From Longitalea arenae (GTDB lineage Bacteria; Bacteroidota; Bacteroidia; Chitinophagales; Chitinophagaceae): DNA of 64,000 nt. How positions within the stretch are numbered: the first letter of the stretch is position 1; each line of letters opens with the position of its first letter. Location of the stretch: NCBI RefSeq assembly GCF_016924755.1, contig NZ_JAFFJX010000005.1, positions 62,001-126,000 of the forward strand, read 5' to 3'. The notes under the pieces are model-generated. The model was not told the DNA's origin and made no database searches. It saw nothing but the letters and a program-made list of their open reading frames with translations. This document shows, in pieces, positions 17,479 to 27,194 of the stretch. A program made the translations under genes and the position numbers.

Positions 17479-19878
17479 CTATTCCGTTCTCAATGCTTTC
17501 ACCGGGTTTGACATGGCCGCTTTAAAGGCCTGGAAACTGATGGTGAACACCGCGATCAGCAGCGCCAGGATCCCGGCGGCAGCGAAGATCCACCAGCTGA
17601 TGCTTGTACGGTACGCAAAATCATTTAACCATTTATGCATAAAATACCAGGCAAGCGGCGCTGCAATAAAGAATGAGATGGCAACCAGTTTCAGGAACTC
17701 TTTCGAGAGCAGGTTGATGATATTTGATACGGAAGCACCCATCACTTTCCGGATGCCGATCTCGCGGGTCCTTTGCATGGTGCTGTAGGAAGCCAGTCCC
17801 AATAAACCCAAACAGGAAATGAAGATGGCCAGGATGGCGAAGTTCAGGAAGAGCTTGCCGAAGCGTTCTTCATTCTGGTATTGGCGGTTAAAGTACTCAT
17901 CGAGAAAATAATAACTGAAGGGCCGGTTAGGGATCGCTGTTTTAAATTCTTTTTCGATAGCCGAGATAGTTCTTTTCAGGTTATCCGGACTGATTTTTAC
18001 AGATATTAATTTAAAACGAGGCCATTCCATACGCATTGACAGAGGCTTAATGGGTTGTTGCAGCGATTTATAATGAAAGTCCTTTATTACGCCAATGATC
18101 TTACCCTCATGGCCCCATTGTTTGAAACGTTTGCCTACAGCCTGATCAGGCGAATGGTACCCTAGCATCCGCACAGCCGCTTCATTCAATATCATAGCCT
18201 GACTGGAATCTGTTTTAAATTTAGGGTCGAATGGCCGGCCTGCTGCCATTTGGATATTGTACAGGGGAATATAATCGAAGTCAACAAAGTACAGGTCGAG
18301 GTTGGTGACTTGCAGATCACCTTTTACATTCTCTAATTCAGAGTAGGCGCCCTGGTGTTCGCTGCCGGGTACGCTGCCTGATGAAGAACTGGCTTTTACA
18401 CCTGGTAAATGGGCTATTGTCTCTTGCAATGCTGACGTTTTTTTGTCGCCATCGGTATCTACAACAAGAACCTGATCTTTATTGAACCCAAGGCTACGGT
18501 TACGCATATAACTCATTTGCGTGTATACAATGATGGTACCGATGATCAATGCGGTTGAGATGGCGAATTGGCTTATAACAAGTCCTTTGCGTAAAACACT
18601 GCCTTTGCTTCCGGTTGCAAACCTACCTTTTAATACTTCGATTGGTTTAAATGCAGCAAGTACGAACGCTGGGTAAATGCCGGCGAGCAGCCCGATCACC
18701 ATGCCGGCACCCAACAGCAAGAGCAACAAACTGCTATTTGTGAAAATGCCCTCACTGATGGTTTTGCCGGCAAGATGATTGAAAGAAGGCAGCAACAATG
18801 CGGAAAGCCCTAATGTAAGCAGGAAGGCGATAAAACAGATCACCACGGATTCTCCGATGAACTGCCGCGCCAGTTGCGTTTTTACCGCACCGGCTACTTT
18901 TCGAATGCCCACTTCCCTGGCCCTTTCTGTTGCCCTGGCTGTAGTAAGGTTAACGAAGTTGATACAGGCAATAATGAGAATGAATGCTGCTATGATAGAA
19001 AATATATAAACGTTCCTGATATTCCCTAACTGGCTGCCTTCTGCCAATTGTCCGCGGCTTGAATGCAGGTACACCTCTTTCAGCTGTTCCAGTTTCAGGG
19101 TTACGAACATTTGCGACTGTCTCATTTCTTTACCGGCCCATTTCTCCAGGAAGGCGGGAAATCTCTTTTCCATAGCCTTGGGATCGGCGCCTGGTTTCAA
19201 CAGAATATAGGCGTAGGGCGAATAATTACTCCACTGGTCATCGATCCCCTTTGCCCACTTCAAAGTGATGCTGCTCATTGATAACAGAATATCACCGTTT
19301 ACCTGGGTGTTCTGCGGCATATCCTGCATAACACCGGTAACGATTGCCGGTATAGCTTCGCCGGTTGCCAAAATAGTTTGGCCCATCGGGTCTTCTTTTC
19401 CAAAATATTTTTTGGCAGCAGATTCTGACAGTACTACGCTGAAAGGTTCTCTCAATGCGGTGTGGGGATCACCTTTTAGTAGTTTTAATGAAAAGATGTT
19501 AAAGAATGTGGAGTCGACCCAAAGCGTTTTCAACTCAGTAAACTTAACATCTCCTTTTCTGAAGAGGACATTGTCGGGTAACACGCGGGTAAATGCTTCT
19601 ACTTCCGAAAAATCAAGTTGTACATGAGAAGGTACCGCCCAGGCCGGCCGGTCTGCCGGGATGGTTTCTGTAGGCGTTTTTATATCTGCCACGATCCGAT
19701 AGATCCGATCGGCTTTGGTATGGAACCTGTCGTAACTCCATTCAAACCGTACATACAGGAAGATGAGTAAACAGGCCGTCATACCAACGGTTAATCCCAT
19801 AATATTTATAAAGGAAAAAACGCGGTGCCGCCAAAGATTCCTGAATGCGATCTTGAGATAATTTCGTAGCATATGCAT
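17479..19878 (-). CDS. MacB/FtsX-family ABC permease 3 of the array
   Basis: A 799-residue double-FtsX permease opening MLRNYLKIAFRNLWRHRVFSF after a short MH extension; the ATG at 19872 is an equally good start. The coupling segment REVGIRKVAGA is near residue 323, where the second-last residue pair departs from the usual VLG. The second one, REIGIRKVMGA, is near residue 707. It ends MSNPVKALRTE, a tail shared by all five permeases. It lies 25 bases downstream of permease 4, so the two are probably on one transcript. No ATPase domain is present, so it depends on one of the two separate ATPases. Confidence 0.9.
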   Translation of the reverse strand: MHMLRNYLKIAFRNLWRHRVFSFINIMGLTVGMTACLLIFLYVRFEWSYDRFHTKADRIYRIVADIKTPTETIPADRPAWAVPSHVQLDFSEVEAFTRVLPDNVLFRKGDVKFTELKTLWVDSTFFNIFSLKLLKGDPHTALREPFSVVLSESAAKKYFGKEDPMGQTILATGEAIPAIVTGVMQDMPQNTQVNGDILLSMSSITLKWAKGIDDQWSNYSPYAYILLKPGADPKAMEKRFPAFLEKWAGKEMRQSQMFVTLKLEQLKEVYLHSSRGQLAEGSQLGNIRNVYIFSIIAAFILIIACINFVNLTTARATERAREVGIRKVAGAVKTQLARQFIGESVVICFIAFLLTLGLSALLLPSFNHLAGKTISEGIFTNSSLLLLLLGAGMVIGLLAGIYPAFVLAAFKPIEVLKGRFATGSKGSVLRKGLVISQFAISTALIIGTIIVYTQMSYMRNRSLGFNKDQVLVVDTDGDKKTSALQETIAHLPGVKASSSSGSVPGSEHQGAYSELENVKGDLQVTNLDLYFVDFDYIPLYNIQMAAGRPFDPKFKTDSSQAMILNEAAVRMLGYHSPDQAVGKRFKQWGHEGKIIGVIKDFHYKSLQQPIKPLSMRMEWPRFKLISVKISPDNLKRTISAIEKEFKTAIPNRPFSYYFLDEYFNRQYQNEERFGKLFLNFAILAIFISCLGLLGLASYSTMQRTREIGIRKVMGASVSNIINLLSKEFLKLVAISFFIAAPLAWYFMHKWLNDFAYRTSISWWIFAAAGILALLIAVFTISFQAFKAAMSNPVKALRTE

Positions 19879-19903
19879 GCGTCTTTGATCGTGATTGTAA
19901 ATG

Positions 19904-22267
19904 TTATTCGCTCCGTAATGATTTAACCGGATCGGCCAATGCTGCTTTTATTGCCTGCGTGCTTACGGTGAACAGGGCAATCAGCACGGCCAGAAAACCT
20001 GCCAAAACAAATACCCAACCCTGTATAGAAATACGGTAATTGTATTGTTGCAACCAATCCTGCATTAACCAGAATGCCAATGGGGACGCTATAAGGCCGG
20101 CGATGATCACCAGCAATACAAATTCTCCTGATAACAACAGCCAAAGATTGGCTACTGATGCGCCCAACACTTTACGAATGCCTATTTCTTTGGTGCGCCG
20201 TTCGGCCATAAATGCCGTTAAGCCGAACAAGCCCAGGCAGGAAATGAAAATGGCCAAACCTGCCAATATGCTGGCCAGTTTGCCAACCTGATTTTCTATC
20301 AGGAATTTTTTACCAAATTCTTCATCAACGAATTTGTATTCGAAGGGCAATGCCGGATTGTATTTTTCGGTTATGGGCTGAATTGCTGTCAGTGCTTTTG
20401 CAAGATCTGCTGATGTGGAAAGCCGCACCAACATCTCAGAGGTGTTTGTGTTACTGAAAAGAATGAGGGAAGGGGATACCGGCTTAAAGGGACTGCGCAT
20501 AACCATATCCTGAACAACGCCTATTATAGTAAATTGCTCATCGTTCCAGTTTATGATTTTGCCTAATGGTTCTTTATACCCGATCAGCTTTTCGGCTGCT
20601 TCATTGATCAGGATGGCATTGCTGTCGGTTTTATAAGCTCTTGAAAAACCCCTGCCTTTCGATATTTTTATTCCGGCGGTTTTTTCATAGTCCCAGTCTG
20701 TCATCACTACATCAAACGAGGTAATAGCACCAGGCGTTTTGCCTTGCCAGGTAAAATCACTCCAACTGTTTCTGACCTCTGTCAATGGGCTCGATACCTG
20801 TGCCACCGATTCAACATACCCCGTGTTTAACAAGTCCTGTTTCCAGGCTTCATAATTTTTTTGAAGATCATTGCTCGATGCAATGGTTAACAGATTATTG
20901 GGATTATAGCCCAGATTACGGTCTTTCGCATGTTTGATCTGTTGAAATACGATCACAGTACATACAATTAACCCAATGGAGATGGTGAACTGTAAAACAA
21001 CGAGCGCCTTACGAAATGAAATGGCCGCTACGCCTTGTTTCAATGTGCCCTTTAACACCTTTACAGGTATAAACGATGACAGGTACAAAGCTGGATAACT
21101 GCCTGCTATAAGGCCGGTGATAATACAAACAGTTAATAACGATGCCCATAACGATACATCTCCAAACCGGAAACGAATTTTATCAAAGCCGGAATCGTGC
21201 AGTAAGGGTAAAAACAGTTGTATTAAAAGGATGGACAGTAAGAAGGCTACAAACGTGGTGAAAACAGATTCAATGAGGAACTGGGCTATAAGTTGTATTC
21301 TACGTGACCCTACCGCTTTCCTTATTCCCACTTCTTTCGCACGTTTTTCAGAACGGGCCGTTGATAAATTCATAAAGTTGATACAGGCGATCAGTAATAT
21401 GAAAATGCCGATGATGGAAAACAACCTGATATATTCTATTTTCCCGCCCGTATTTGCCCATTCTTTATACTCATTATATAAATGCCATTGTTGCAATGGC
21501 TGAAGGAACAATAGTTGCGTAATGCCATCTTTGCGTTTTTGCATCACCAGGGGTTCAATCTTTTTGGAAAGGGCCTGCATGGAACTGCCTTCCTTCATTT
21601 CCACGATATACATCAAAAAGTTATTTCCCCATTGCGTTTGTGCATTTTTTATTCTGTTGAACCGGAACTTAAAGGCATAAGGCGCCAGGAAATCGAAAGT
21701 AATGGAAGAATTATCCGGTACATCTTTGGCTACACCGCTAACCTGTACGGTATATTGATTATCTAATTTTATAGTTTTACCAATGGGGTCTTCTTTTCCA
21801 AATAAAGCAATCGCCAGTGATTCTGTCAATACTATACTATTGGGGTCGTTCAGGGCAGTAGCTGCGTTCCCATGTACAAGCGGGAAGGAAAACATTTGCA
21901 GAAAGTCAGCATCAACATACAACCCGGTTTTGCTGAATTTACTATTTCCTGCCATCAGGCTGTAAGTACCATCATCAATGCGGGATAGTCTTTTTATTTC
22001 GGGGTAGTTTCGCTTCAGTTCATCATATAAGGGAAGCGGCTGACTGACGGCGGTATTTTTCTGGTTATTGAATTTGGTGTGTTTGCGGATGATAGCGAGC
22101 CTGTCTTTATTTTTATGAAAAGTGTCGAAGCTGGTTTCATACTGTATCCATAAACCAATCAGCAAGGCAAAGGCCATACCAATGGCCAGTCCAAAAATAT
22201 TTAAAAAGGCCAGCCCTTTGTTTTGCCTCAGGCTACGCCAGGCGGTCTTGAAATAGTTTTTAAGCAT
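19904..22267 (-). CDS. MacB/FtsX-family ABC permease 4 of the array
   Basis: A 787-residue member of the array, the shortest of the five. It starts MLKNYFKTAWRSLRQNKGLAF, with KEVGIRKAVGS near residue 313 and KEIGIRKVLGA near residue 695. It ends LADPVKSLRSE. The domain order is helix, MacB-like periplasmic domain, FtsX, second periplasmic domain, FtsX. The 147-bp gap upstream separates it from permease 5 and holds an inverted word repeat. Family is certain; ligand and physiological role are not visible from sequence. Confidence 0.9.
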   Translation of the reverse strand: MLKNYFKTAWRSLRQNKGLAFLNIFGLAIGMAFALLIGLWIQYETSFDTFHKNKDRLAIIRKHTKFNNQKNTAVSQPLPLYDELKRNYPEIKRLSRIDDGTYSLMAGNSKFSKTGLYVDADFLQMFSFPLVHGNAATALNDPNSIVLTESLAIALFGKEDPIGKTIKLDNQYTVQVSGVAKDVPDNSSITFDFLAPYAFKFRFNRIKNAQTQWGNNFLMYIVEMKEGSSMQALSKKIEPLVMQKRKDGITQLLFLQPLQQWHLYNEYKEWANTGGKIEYIRLFSIIGIFILLIACINFMNLSTARSEKRAKEVGIRKAVGSRRIQLIAQFLIESVFTTFVAFLLSILLIQLFLPLLHDSGFDKIRFRFGDVSLWASLLTVCIITGLIAGSYPALYLSSFIPVKVLKGTLKQGVAAISFRKALVVLQFTISIGLIVCTVIVFQQIKHAKDRNLGYNPNNLLTIASSNDLQKNYEAWKQDLLNTGYVESVAQVSSPLTEVRNSWSDFTWQGKTPGAITSFDVVMTDWDYEKTAGIKISKGRGFSRAYKTDSNAILINEAAEKLIGYKEPLGKIINWNDEQFTIIGVVQDMVMRSPFKPVSPSLILFSNTNTSEMLVRLSTSADLAKALTAIQPITEKYNPALPFEYKFVDEEFGKKFLIENQVGKLASILAGLAIFISCLGLFGLTAFMAERRTKEIGIRKVLGASVANLWLLLSGEFVLLVIIAGLIASPLAFWLMQDWLQQYNYRISIQGWVFVLAGFLAVLIALFTVSTQAIKAALADPVKSLRSE

Positions 22268-22315
22268 AGTCTTGCTTTTTGATTCTTAATCTTGACCTTA
22301 ATCGTTTAAAAGATG

Positions 22316-22410
22316 CTGTTGCCAGTTACCGGTTTCCGGTTACCGCCCTGTTCGGTGAAGGAAGCGGGTGCGGTTTGTATTTCCCGGTAACGGGTAACTG
22401 GTACCCGGTA
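22316..22410. repeat. Inverted heptamer words (GGTTACC type) between permeases 4 and 5
   Basis: CCAGTTACCGGTTTCCGG near 22323 is answered by GGTAACGGGTAACTGG near 22386. CCAGTTACC and GGTAACTGG are perfect nine-base reverse complements. The words belong to the same family as the larger run at 50336-50490. Confidence 0.75.
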
Positions 22411-22414
22411 CCAG

Positions 22415-24850
22415 TTATTCCGTTCTTAAACTTTTCACCGGATTTGTCAAAGCAGCCTTAATGGCCTGAACACTCACCGTAGTAACGGCTACGAGCAGGG
22501 CAAAAAAACCGGTCACTGCAAATACCCACCAGGTAATATTTATCCGCCAGGCATACGCCTGCAGCCAGTCATGCATCACATACCAGGCGAGGGGAGATGC
22601 CACCAGCAATGCTATGGCGATAAGCATTATAAACTCTTTCGACAACAGGGCCACTACATTGGTCACTGTGGCACCCATTACTTTCCTGATGCCTATTTCC
22701 TTTGTGCGGTTCACTGCCGCCAGCGCTGCCAGGCCAAACAAACCCAAACAGGCGAGGAAAATAGAAATGCCGCCGGCCCAGCCTGCAATGGCGCTCCAGC
22801 GTTTTTCGTTCTTATAAAAATTGTCGAATTTTTCATCGAGGAAGTGGTATTCGAAAGGTGCATCGGGCACCAGTTTTTTCCAGTTTGCATCGAGCAGGGC
22901 CAGGTGCCTGCGGGGATCACCTGCCTGCAATCTTACGAAGATGCGGGAAGGTTCCAGGATTGCCGGGCGGTAGAACATTTGCGGTCTTACAGTATGGGTA
23001 AGATCTTCAAAATTGAAGTTGCGGGAAACACCAATGATCTTTTTAGTGGCAGCATCGCCTTTGGCATTCCTGATCTCCATACCCAAGGCTTTTTCATTGG
23101 TTGTACCCAATACCTGCTGTACCAGGGCTTCATTCACTATCACGGCGCCCATGCTGTCTGAGGCGATGGAGGGATTGAAATTCCTTCCGGCAACCAGCTG
23201 TATGCCCATGGCGTTGAGAAAATTATAATCGCCGGGATAGGCAATAACCCCCTTCACCTGGCCAAGATGATCTGTAAAGCCCCAACCCATTTGTCCTTCC
23301 CCTGATCCCAGTCCCATTTCCGATGCTGTTACACTCAGAATGCCGCTTTGGGACTGGATCGCCTCTTTATACAGGGGATAGATCTTTTTTGAATGGATAC
23401 CCTGCGCATTGATCATGACAACGTTCTCTTTATTGAACCCGATATTCTTCGAACGGATGTAGGATAGTTGTTGCAGGATGATGATGGTGGAAATGATCAA
23501 CCCGATGGACAATACGAACTGCAGAGTTACCAGTGAGCGGGTGAACAGGTTGGCGCCCCCCACGCGGATCTTTTGCTTTAATACTAGAATGGGTTTGAAT
23601 GATGATAAGACCAGCGCTGGGTAACTGCCCGCCAGCAAGGCTACCAACAGGGTAAGGCCCACGAGCAACCAGGGCAGTTCGGGAAAACGGCTGAGGGAGA
23701 AGCTCAGCTTCCGGTCGGCCAATTGATTGAACAGGGGCAGCAGGGCATGGGCCAGTATCAATCCGGTTATGGCAGAAGCCACACTGAGCAGCAGGGATTC
23801 TGCCAGGAATTGTCCTATGAGTTGTGTACGCTGGCTGCCCATTACTTTTCTTACGCCGATCTCTTTGGCGCGGCCCGCGGAACGGCCGATGGCCAGGGTG
23901 GTAAAATTGATACAGGCGATGAGTAATACGGCGCCGGCAATAGTGATCAGCAGCCAGATGTTTTTGGGGTCGGTTCCTCCCTCGATCTGCGGGTTCGTGT
24001 GTATATCGCGTATAGGTTGCAGCCGGAAGCTTGTTTGGATCTCCGGTTCTTTTTTCTTTTCGGCCTTCTTCCCTTTTTTGCGCGGTTTCTGCTCCTCGCT
24101 ATAATATTTTTTTCTGAACAGGTCGAGCCGGTTTTGTTCATACGCCAGCCGGCTGCCCGGTTTCAACTGCACAAATGCTTCCAGGCCGATGGTCATATAC
24201 CAATCCTTATTGCTTTTTTGCACCTCGGGATGGTTGATGATGCGCTCAAAACTGCAGAGGAGGTTAAATTTTACGGAAGAATTGGCCGGGATGTTTTCTG
24301 CCACTGCACTGATGGTATAGGGTTCAAAGGCGCTGTCTGTTTTTATTTCGAGGATCCTGCCAACTACATTGGTAGTGCCATACAATTGCAATGCCTTTTC
24401 TTTGGTGATAACAAGCTGGTCGGGTTGCTGCAAAGCTGTTTTGGCATTGCCGTAGATCAGGGGAAACGTAAAAATATTGAAGAAAGAATTGTCGGCATAG
24501 GTTATAGAGGTATTAAAGATCCTGTCACCAGCTTTCATAAAGCAATCAGCGCCCTTTAACCGTACAGCGTATTCCACGTCGGCGAAATCGCGTTTCATGG
24601 CTTCTGCCACGGGCGTGTACATACCGCCGGAGCCGCCGGGTGCCCGGCCTTCGCCCTGCCACCATTCAACAACGCGGTAAATGCGGCCGGCATTTGTATG
24701 GAAGCGATCGTAACTGAATTCATGAACCGCGTATAACAGGAATAAACTGAAGCAGGCAATGCCTACTGATAACCCGAATGCATTGATGCCGGTAAGCACT
24801 TTCTGCTGTGCCAGGTTGCGAAAAGCGATCTTGACATAATGTTTTATCAT
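22415..24850 (-). CDS. MacB/FtsX-family ABC permease 5 of the array
   Basis: An 811-residue permease, the first of the five in transcription order and 16 bases after its ATPase gene. I start it at the ATG at 24850 (MIKHYVKIAFRNLAQQKVL), which matches the starts of its paralogues. The longer frame to 24901 would run into the ATPase gene. KEIGVRKVMGS is near residue 332 and KEIGIRKVMGA near residue 719. A Lys-rich insertion in the first periplasmic domain (EEQKPRKKGKKAEKKKE) is absent from the other four. It ends LTNPVKSLRTE. Substrate unknown. Confidence 0.9.
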   Translation of the reverse strand: MIKHYVKIAFRNLAQQKVLTGINAFGLSVGIACFSLFLLYAVHEFSYDRFHTNAGRIYRVVEWWQGEGRAPGGSGGMYTPVAEAMKRDFADVEYAVRLKGADCFMKAGDRIFNTSITYADNSFFNIFTFPLIYGNAKTALQQPDQLVITKEKALQLYGTTNVVGRILEIKTDSAFEPYTISAVAENIPANSSVKFNLLCSFERIINHPEVQKSNKDWYMTIGLEAFVQLKPGSRLAYEQNRLDLFRKKYYSEEQKPRKKGKKAEKKKEPEIQTSFRLQPIRDIHTNPQIEGGTDPKNIWLLITIAGAVLLIACINFTTLAIGRSAGRAKEIGVRKVMGSQRTQLIGQFLAESLLLSVASAITGLILAHALLPLFNQLADRKLSFSLSRFPELPWLLVGLTLLVALLAGSYPALVLSSFKPILVLKQKIRVGGANLFTRSLVTLQFVLSIGLIISTIIILQQLSYIRSKNIGFNKENVVMINAQGIHSKKIYPLYKEAIQSQSGILSVTASEMGLGSGEGQMGWGFTDHLGQVKGVIAYPGDYNFLNAMGIQLVAGRNFNPSIASDSMGAVIVNEALVQQVLGTTNEKALGMEIRNAKGDAATKKIIGVSRNFNFEDLTHTVRPQMFYRPAILEPSRIFVRLQAGDPRRHLALLDANWKKLVPDAPFEYHFLDEKFDNFYKNEKRWSAIAGWAGGISIFLACLGLFGLAALAAVNRTKEIGIRKVMGATVTNVVALLSKEFIMLIAIALLVASPLAWYVMHDWLQAYAWRINITWWVFAVTGFFALLVAVTTVSVQAIKAALTNPVKSLRTE

Positions 24851-24866
24851 GGCTAATGTTTTGGCC

Positions 24867-25544
24867 TTACACCATAATGTTTTCAAGTACTGTTTGTCCA
24901 TCGAGCATACGTATAATGCGATGGCTGTACCGCGCGTCGTGTTCGCTGTGTGTAACCATTATTATGGTGGTGCCCTGTTCGTTCAGGTCGGTCAGCAGGG
25001 ACATTACTTCATTCCCATTGCTGGAGTCGAGGTTACCGGTAGGCTCATCCGCTAAAATAAGTTTGGGATTATTCACTACGGCACGGGCTACCGCAACGCG
25101 TTGCTGCTGACCACCGCTCAATTGTTGGGGATAGTGATTGCGGCGGTGCATGATCTGCATTTTATCCAGCACTTCTTCGACGCGTTTTTTACGTTCGCCC
25201 GATTTAACGCCCGTATAGATCAGCGGCAGTTCCACATTCTCGAAAACCGTGAGCTCATCGATCAGGTTAAAGCTTTGGAATACGAAGCCGATATTGTGCT
25301 TGCGCAGTTCGGCCCGTTTACGCTCGTTGAAATGGGCTACCTCGATGTTGTTGAACAGGAAGCTGCCGTTATCGGGGTCATCGAGCAAGCCGAGGATGTT
25401 CAACAGGGTCGACTTGCCACAACCCGACGGGCCCATGATGGCTACAAATTCGCCTTCTTTAACATCTATGGAGATTTTATTCAATGCCACCGTTTCAACC
25501 TCTTCAGTACGATAGATTTTTTCGAGATCCCTGATCTTTATCAT
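24867..25544 (-). CDS. ABC transporter ATP-binding protein (MacB/LolD type)
   Basis: A 225-residue ATPase with Walker A GPSGCGKST (residues 38-46), canonical signature LSGGQQQRVAVARAV, Walker B LILADEPTGNLD and switch VTHSEHDARYS. It lies between the HlyD adaptor (87 bases upstream) and permease 5 (16 bases downstream). It is therefore the natural partner of permease 5 and perhaps of the whole array. It differs from the second ATPase of the locus in keeping Arg after the signature motif. Confidence 0.94.
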   Translation of the reverse strand: MIKIRDLEKIYRTEEVETVALNKISIDVKEGEFVAIMGPSGCGKSTLLNILGLLDDPDNGSFLFNNIEVAHFNERKRAELRKHNIGFVFQSFNLIDELTVFENVELPLIYTGVKSGERKKRVEEVLDKMQIMHRRNHYPQQLSGGQQQRVAVARAVVNNPKLILADEPTGNLDSSNGNEVMSLLTDLNEQGTTIIMVTHSEHDARYSHRIIRMLDGQTVLENIMV

Positions 25545-25631
25545 GTGATGGATGATTTGATTGGTTGTTTAAAAATTATTGATGAAATGATGAATGGGCA
25601 ACAGTTCCCTATCATCAATTACCATAATGAG

Positions 25632-26888
25632 TCATTCTTTCTTCAGCACCAGTTCCTGCATGTTACCATAGTTTTCATAAGAGGAGGTAACTACCTTGTC
25701 GCCGGGCTTCAGTCCTTCCAGCACTTCATAATAATCCGGGTTCTGGCGGCCCAGCTGAATATCGGCTTTATAGGCCGTTTTACCATCTTCACTAACCTTG
25801 AAGATCCAGTTGCCACCGGTGGCCTGGTAAAATCCGCCTTTGGATACCAGCACTGCCTGCGTTTCATCGCTCAGCGCCAGCAAGACCTGCAGGGTTTGTC
25901 CGCGCCGGATATTCTGCGGCACTTCGCCTACAAACTCCATATCTACCTGGAACCGGCCGTTTACCACCTGGGTATATACTTTCTTTATCTTGAGTTTATA
26001 GTCTTTGTTCGACAATGTAAACTTAGCGGTTAAGCCGGTAAATACATTGGTGATATAGTGTTCGTCAATATCGGCCCTGATCTTGAAACCGCTGGTGGCG
26101 TCTATTTGTCCGAGCCTGGTACCGGCACTGATGTTCTGGCCGATCTCAGCGTCGAAAGAGGTGAGCTGTCCGGCAATGGGCGACTTCACCACCAGGTCGC
26201 CTACTTTCTTTTTCATCAGGTCCAACGCTTTTTTCATATTCAGGTACGACTGCTCCTGTTGCTGCAGCTGGATCTTATTGGTGGCAGAATCCTGCCGCAT
26301 AATATCTTCCGTTAGTTTTTTTCGGCGCAGCTGGTACTGGTAGGCGTTCTCTGCCTGTTGGTATTCCTGGGTACCGATCACTTTTTGTGCAACCAGTTTC
26401 TTATTCAGGTTATATACCCGTTCTGCCTCTTTGAGCGCATTGTCTACTTCGGCCATCTGGTTCAGGCGCGAGACGGTATTTTGCTGGGCATTGTTGCGGG
26501 CTATCTGCATTTGCGTTAATACGTTGAACACGCTGGTTTCCTGGTTGGCCAGGCTGAGCTCCAGGTCGGGATTGCTTAAACGCAGAATGGGCTGTCCTTC
26601 CTGCATCATGGTGCCATCTTCAACAAATTTCTGTTCTACGCGGCCGCCTTCCTGGGCATCGAGATAAATGGAAGTTTGTGGCAATACGATGCCGTTGATA
26701 GGTATGGTTACCTGGAAGGGACCCTGTTTCACTTCACTGATGGTGATGCGTTCGGTATCTACATTCAGCCGGCTTTTTCCCGACGTAAAATAAAAACTGC
26801 CCAGGATCAGTAATACGATCGCCGATATTCCTGCAATGCTTAAGATGCGTTTTGGGGTCCACGTTTTTTTAGCGATAACTCTATCCAC
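25632..26888 (-). CDS. HlyD/MacA-type periplasmic adaptor subunit
   Basis: A 418-residue membrane-fusion protein that would bridge the MacB-like permeases to TolC. It has one N-terminal membrane helix (about residues 15-32) and then a lipoyl/barrel-sandwich half (ITIPINGIVLPQTSIYLDAQEGGRVEQ). A long coiled-coil hairpin spans about residues 110-230 and is rich in Gln and Asn. The second lipoyl half is VVKSPIAGQLTSFDAEIGQNI, followed by beta-barrel and membrane-proximal domains. It is the first gene of the minus-strand exporter operon and is divergent from the response-regulator gene, which suggests direct control by it. Confidence 0.92.
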   Translation of the reverse strand: MDRVIAKKTWTPKRILSIAGISAIVLLILGSFYFTSGKSRLNVDTERITISEVKQGPFQVTIPINGIVLPQTSIYLDAQEGGRVEQKFVEDGTMMQEGQPILRLSNPDLELSLANQETSVFNVLTQMQIARNNAQQNTVSRLNQMAEVDNALKEAERVYNLNKKLVAQKVIGTQEYQQAENAYQYQLRRKKLTEDIMRQDSATNKIQLQQQEQSYLNMKKALDLMKKKVGDLVVKSPIAGQLTSFDAEIGQNISAGTRLGQIDATSGFKIRADIDEHYITNVFTGLTAKFTLSNKDYKLKIKKVYTQVVNGRFQVDMEFVGEVPQNIRRGQTLQVLLALSDETQAVLVSKGGFYQATGGNWIFKVSEDGKTAYKADIQLGRQNPDYYEVLEGLKPGDKVVTSSYENYGNMQELVLKKE

Positions 26889-27194
26889 TGTATAAGTTTT
26901 TTATGTAATCCGAAGGCCGGTGCCCGATGATCTTCCGGGCAGCCCGGCAACTGTTTGGCTTTCCTGCCATTCCTTACCGTAACAATATGCCAGAATATAA
27001 GTTAGGTGATTTACAGGAAATTAGAGGCCAAATGTATACATGGCTGTTCGCAACCAATACAACCGGTGTTCGCTTTTGATACAATGGTATAAACGCGTGG
27101 TTCTTTCGTAAAAAATTGTTTGCCACGCCTTTGTAATTATGGTATAATTGTAGTGACGAATGTTGCATCTACACTGAAATCTTAATTTAAAATT
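26889..27194. promoter_or_regulatory. Divergent promoter region between exporter operon and response regulator
   Basis: This 306-bp gap must contain the promoters of both the adaptor-led operon (minus) and the regulator-kinase pair (plus). I looked for a sigma-54 promoter with GG and GC ten bases apart and found only near misses with wrong spacing. I also found no TAnnTTTG box close to either start. The role is inferred from position only. Confidence 0.4.

Noticed and set aside
26889-27194. Sigma-54 promoter in the divergent exporter/regulator gap
   Set aside because: Several GG...GC pairs were checked on both strands, but none has the required ten-base spacing.
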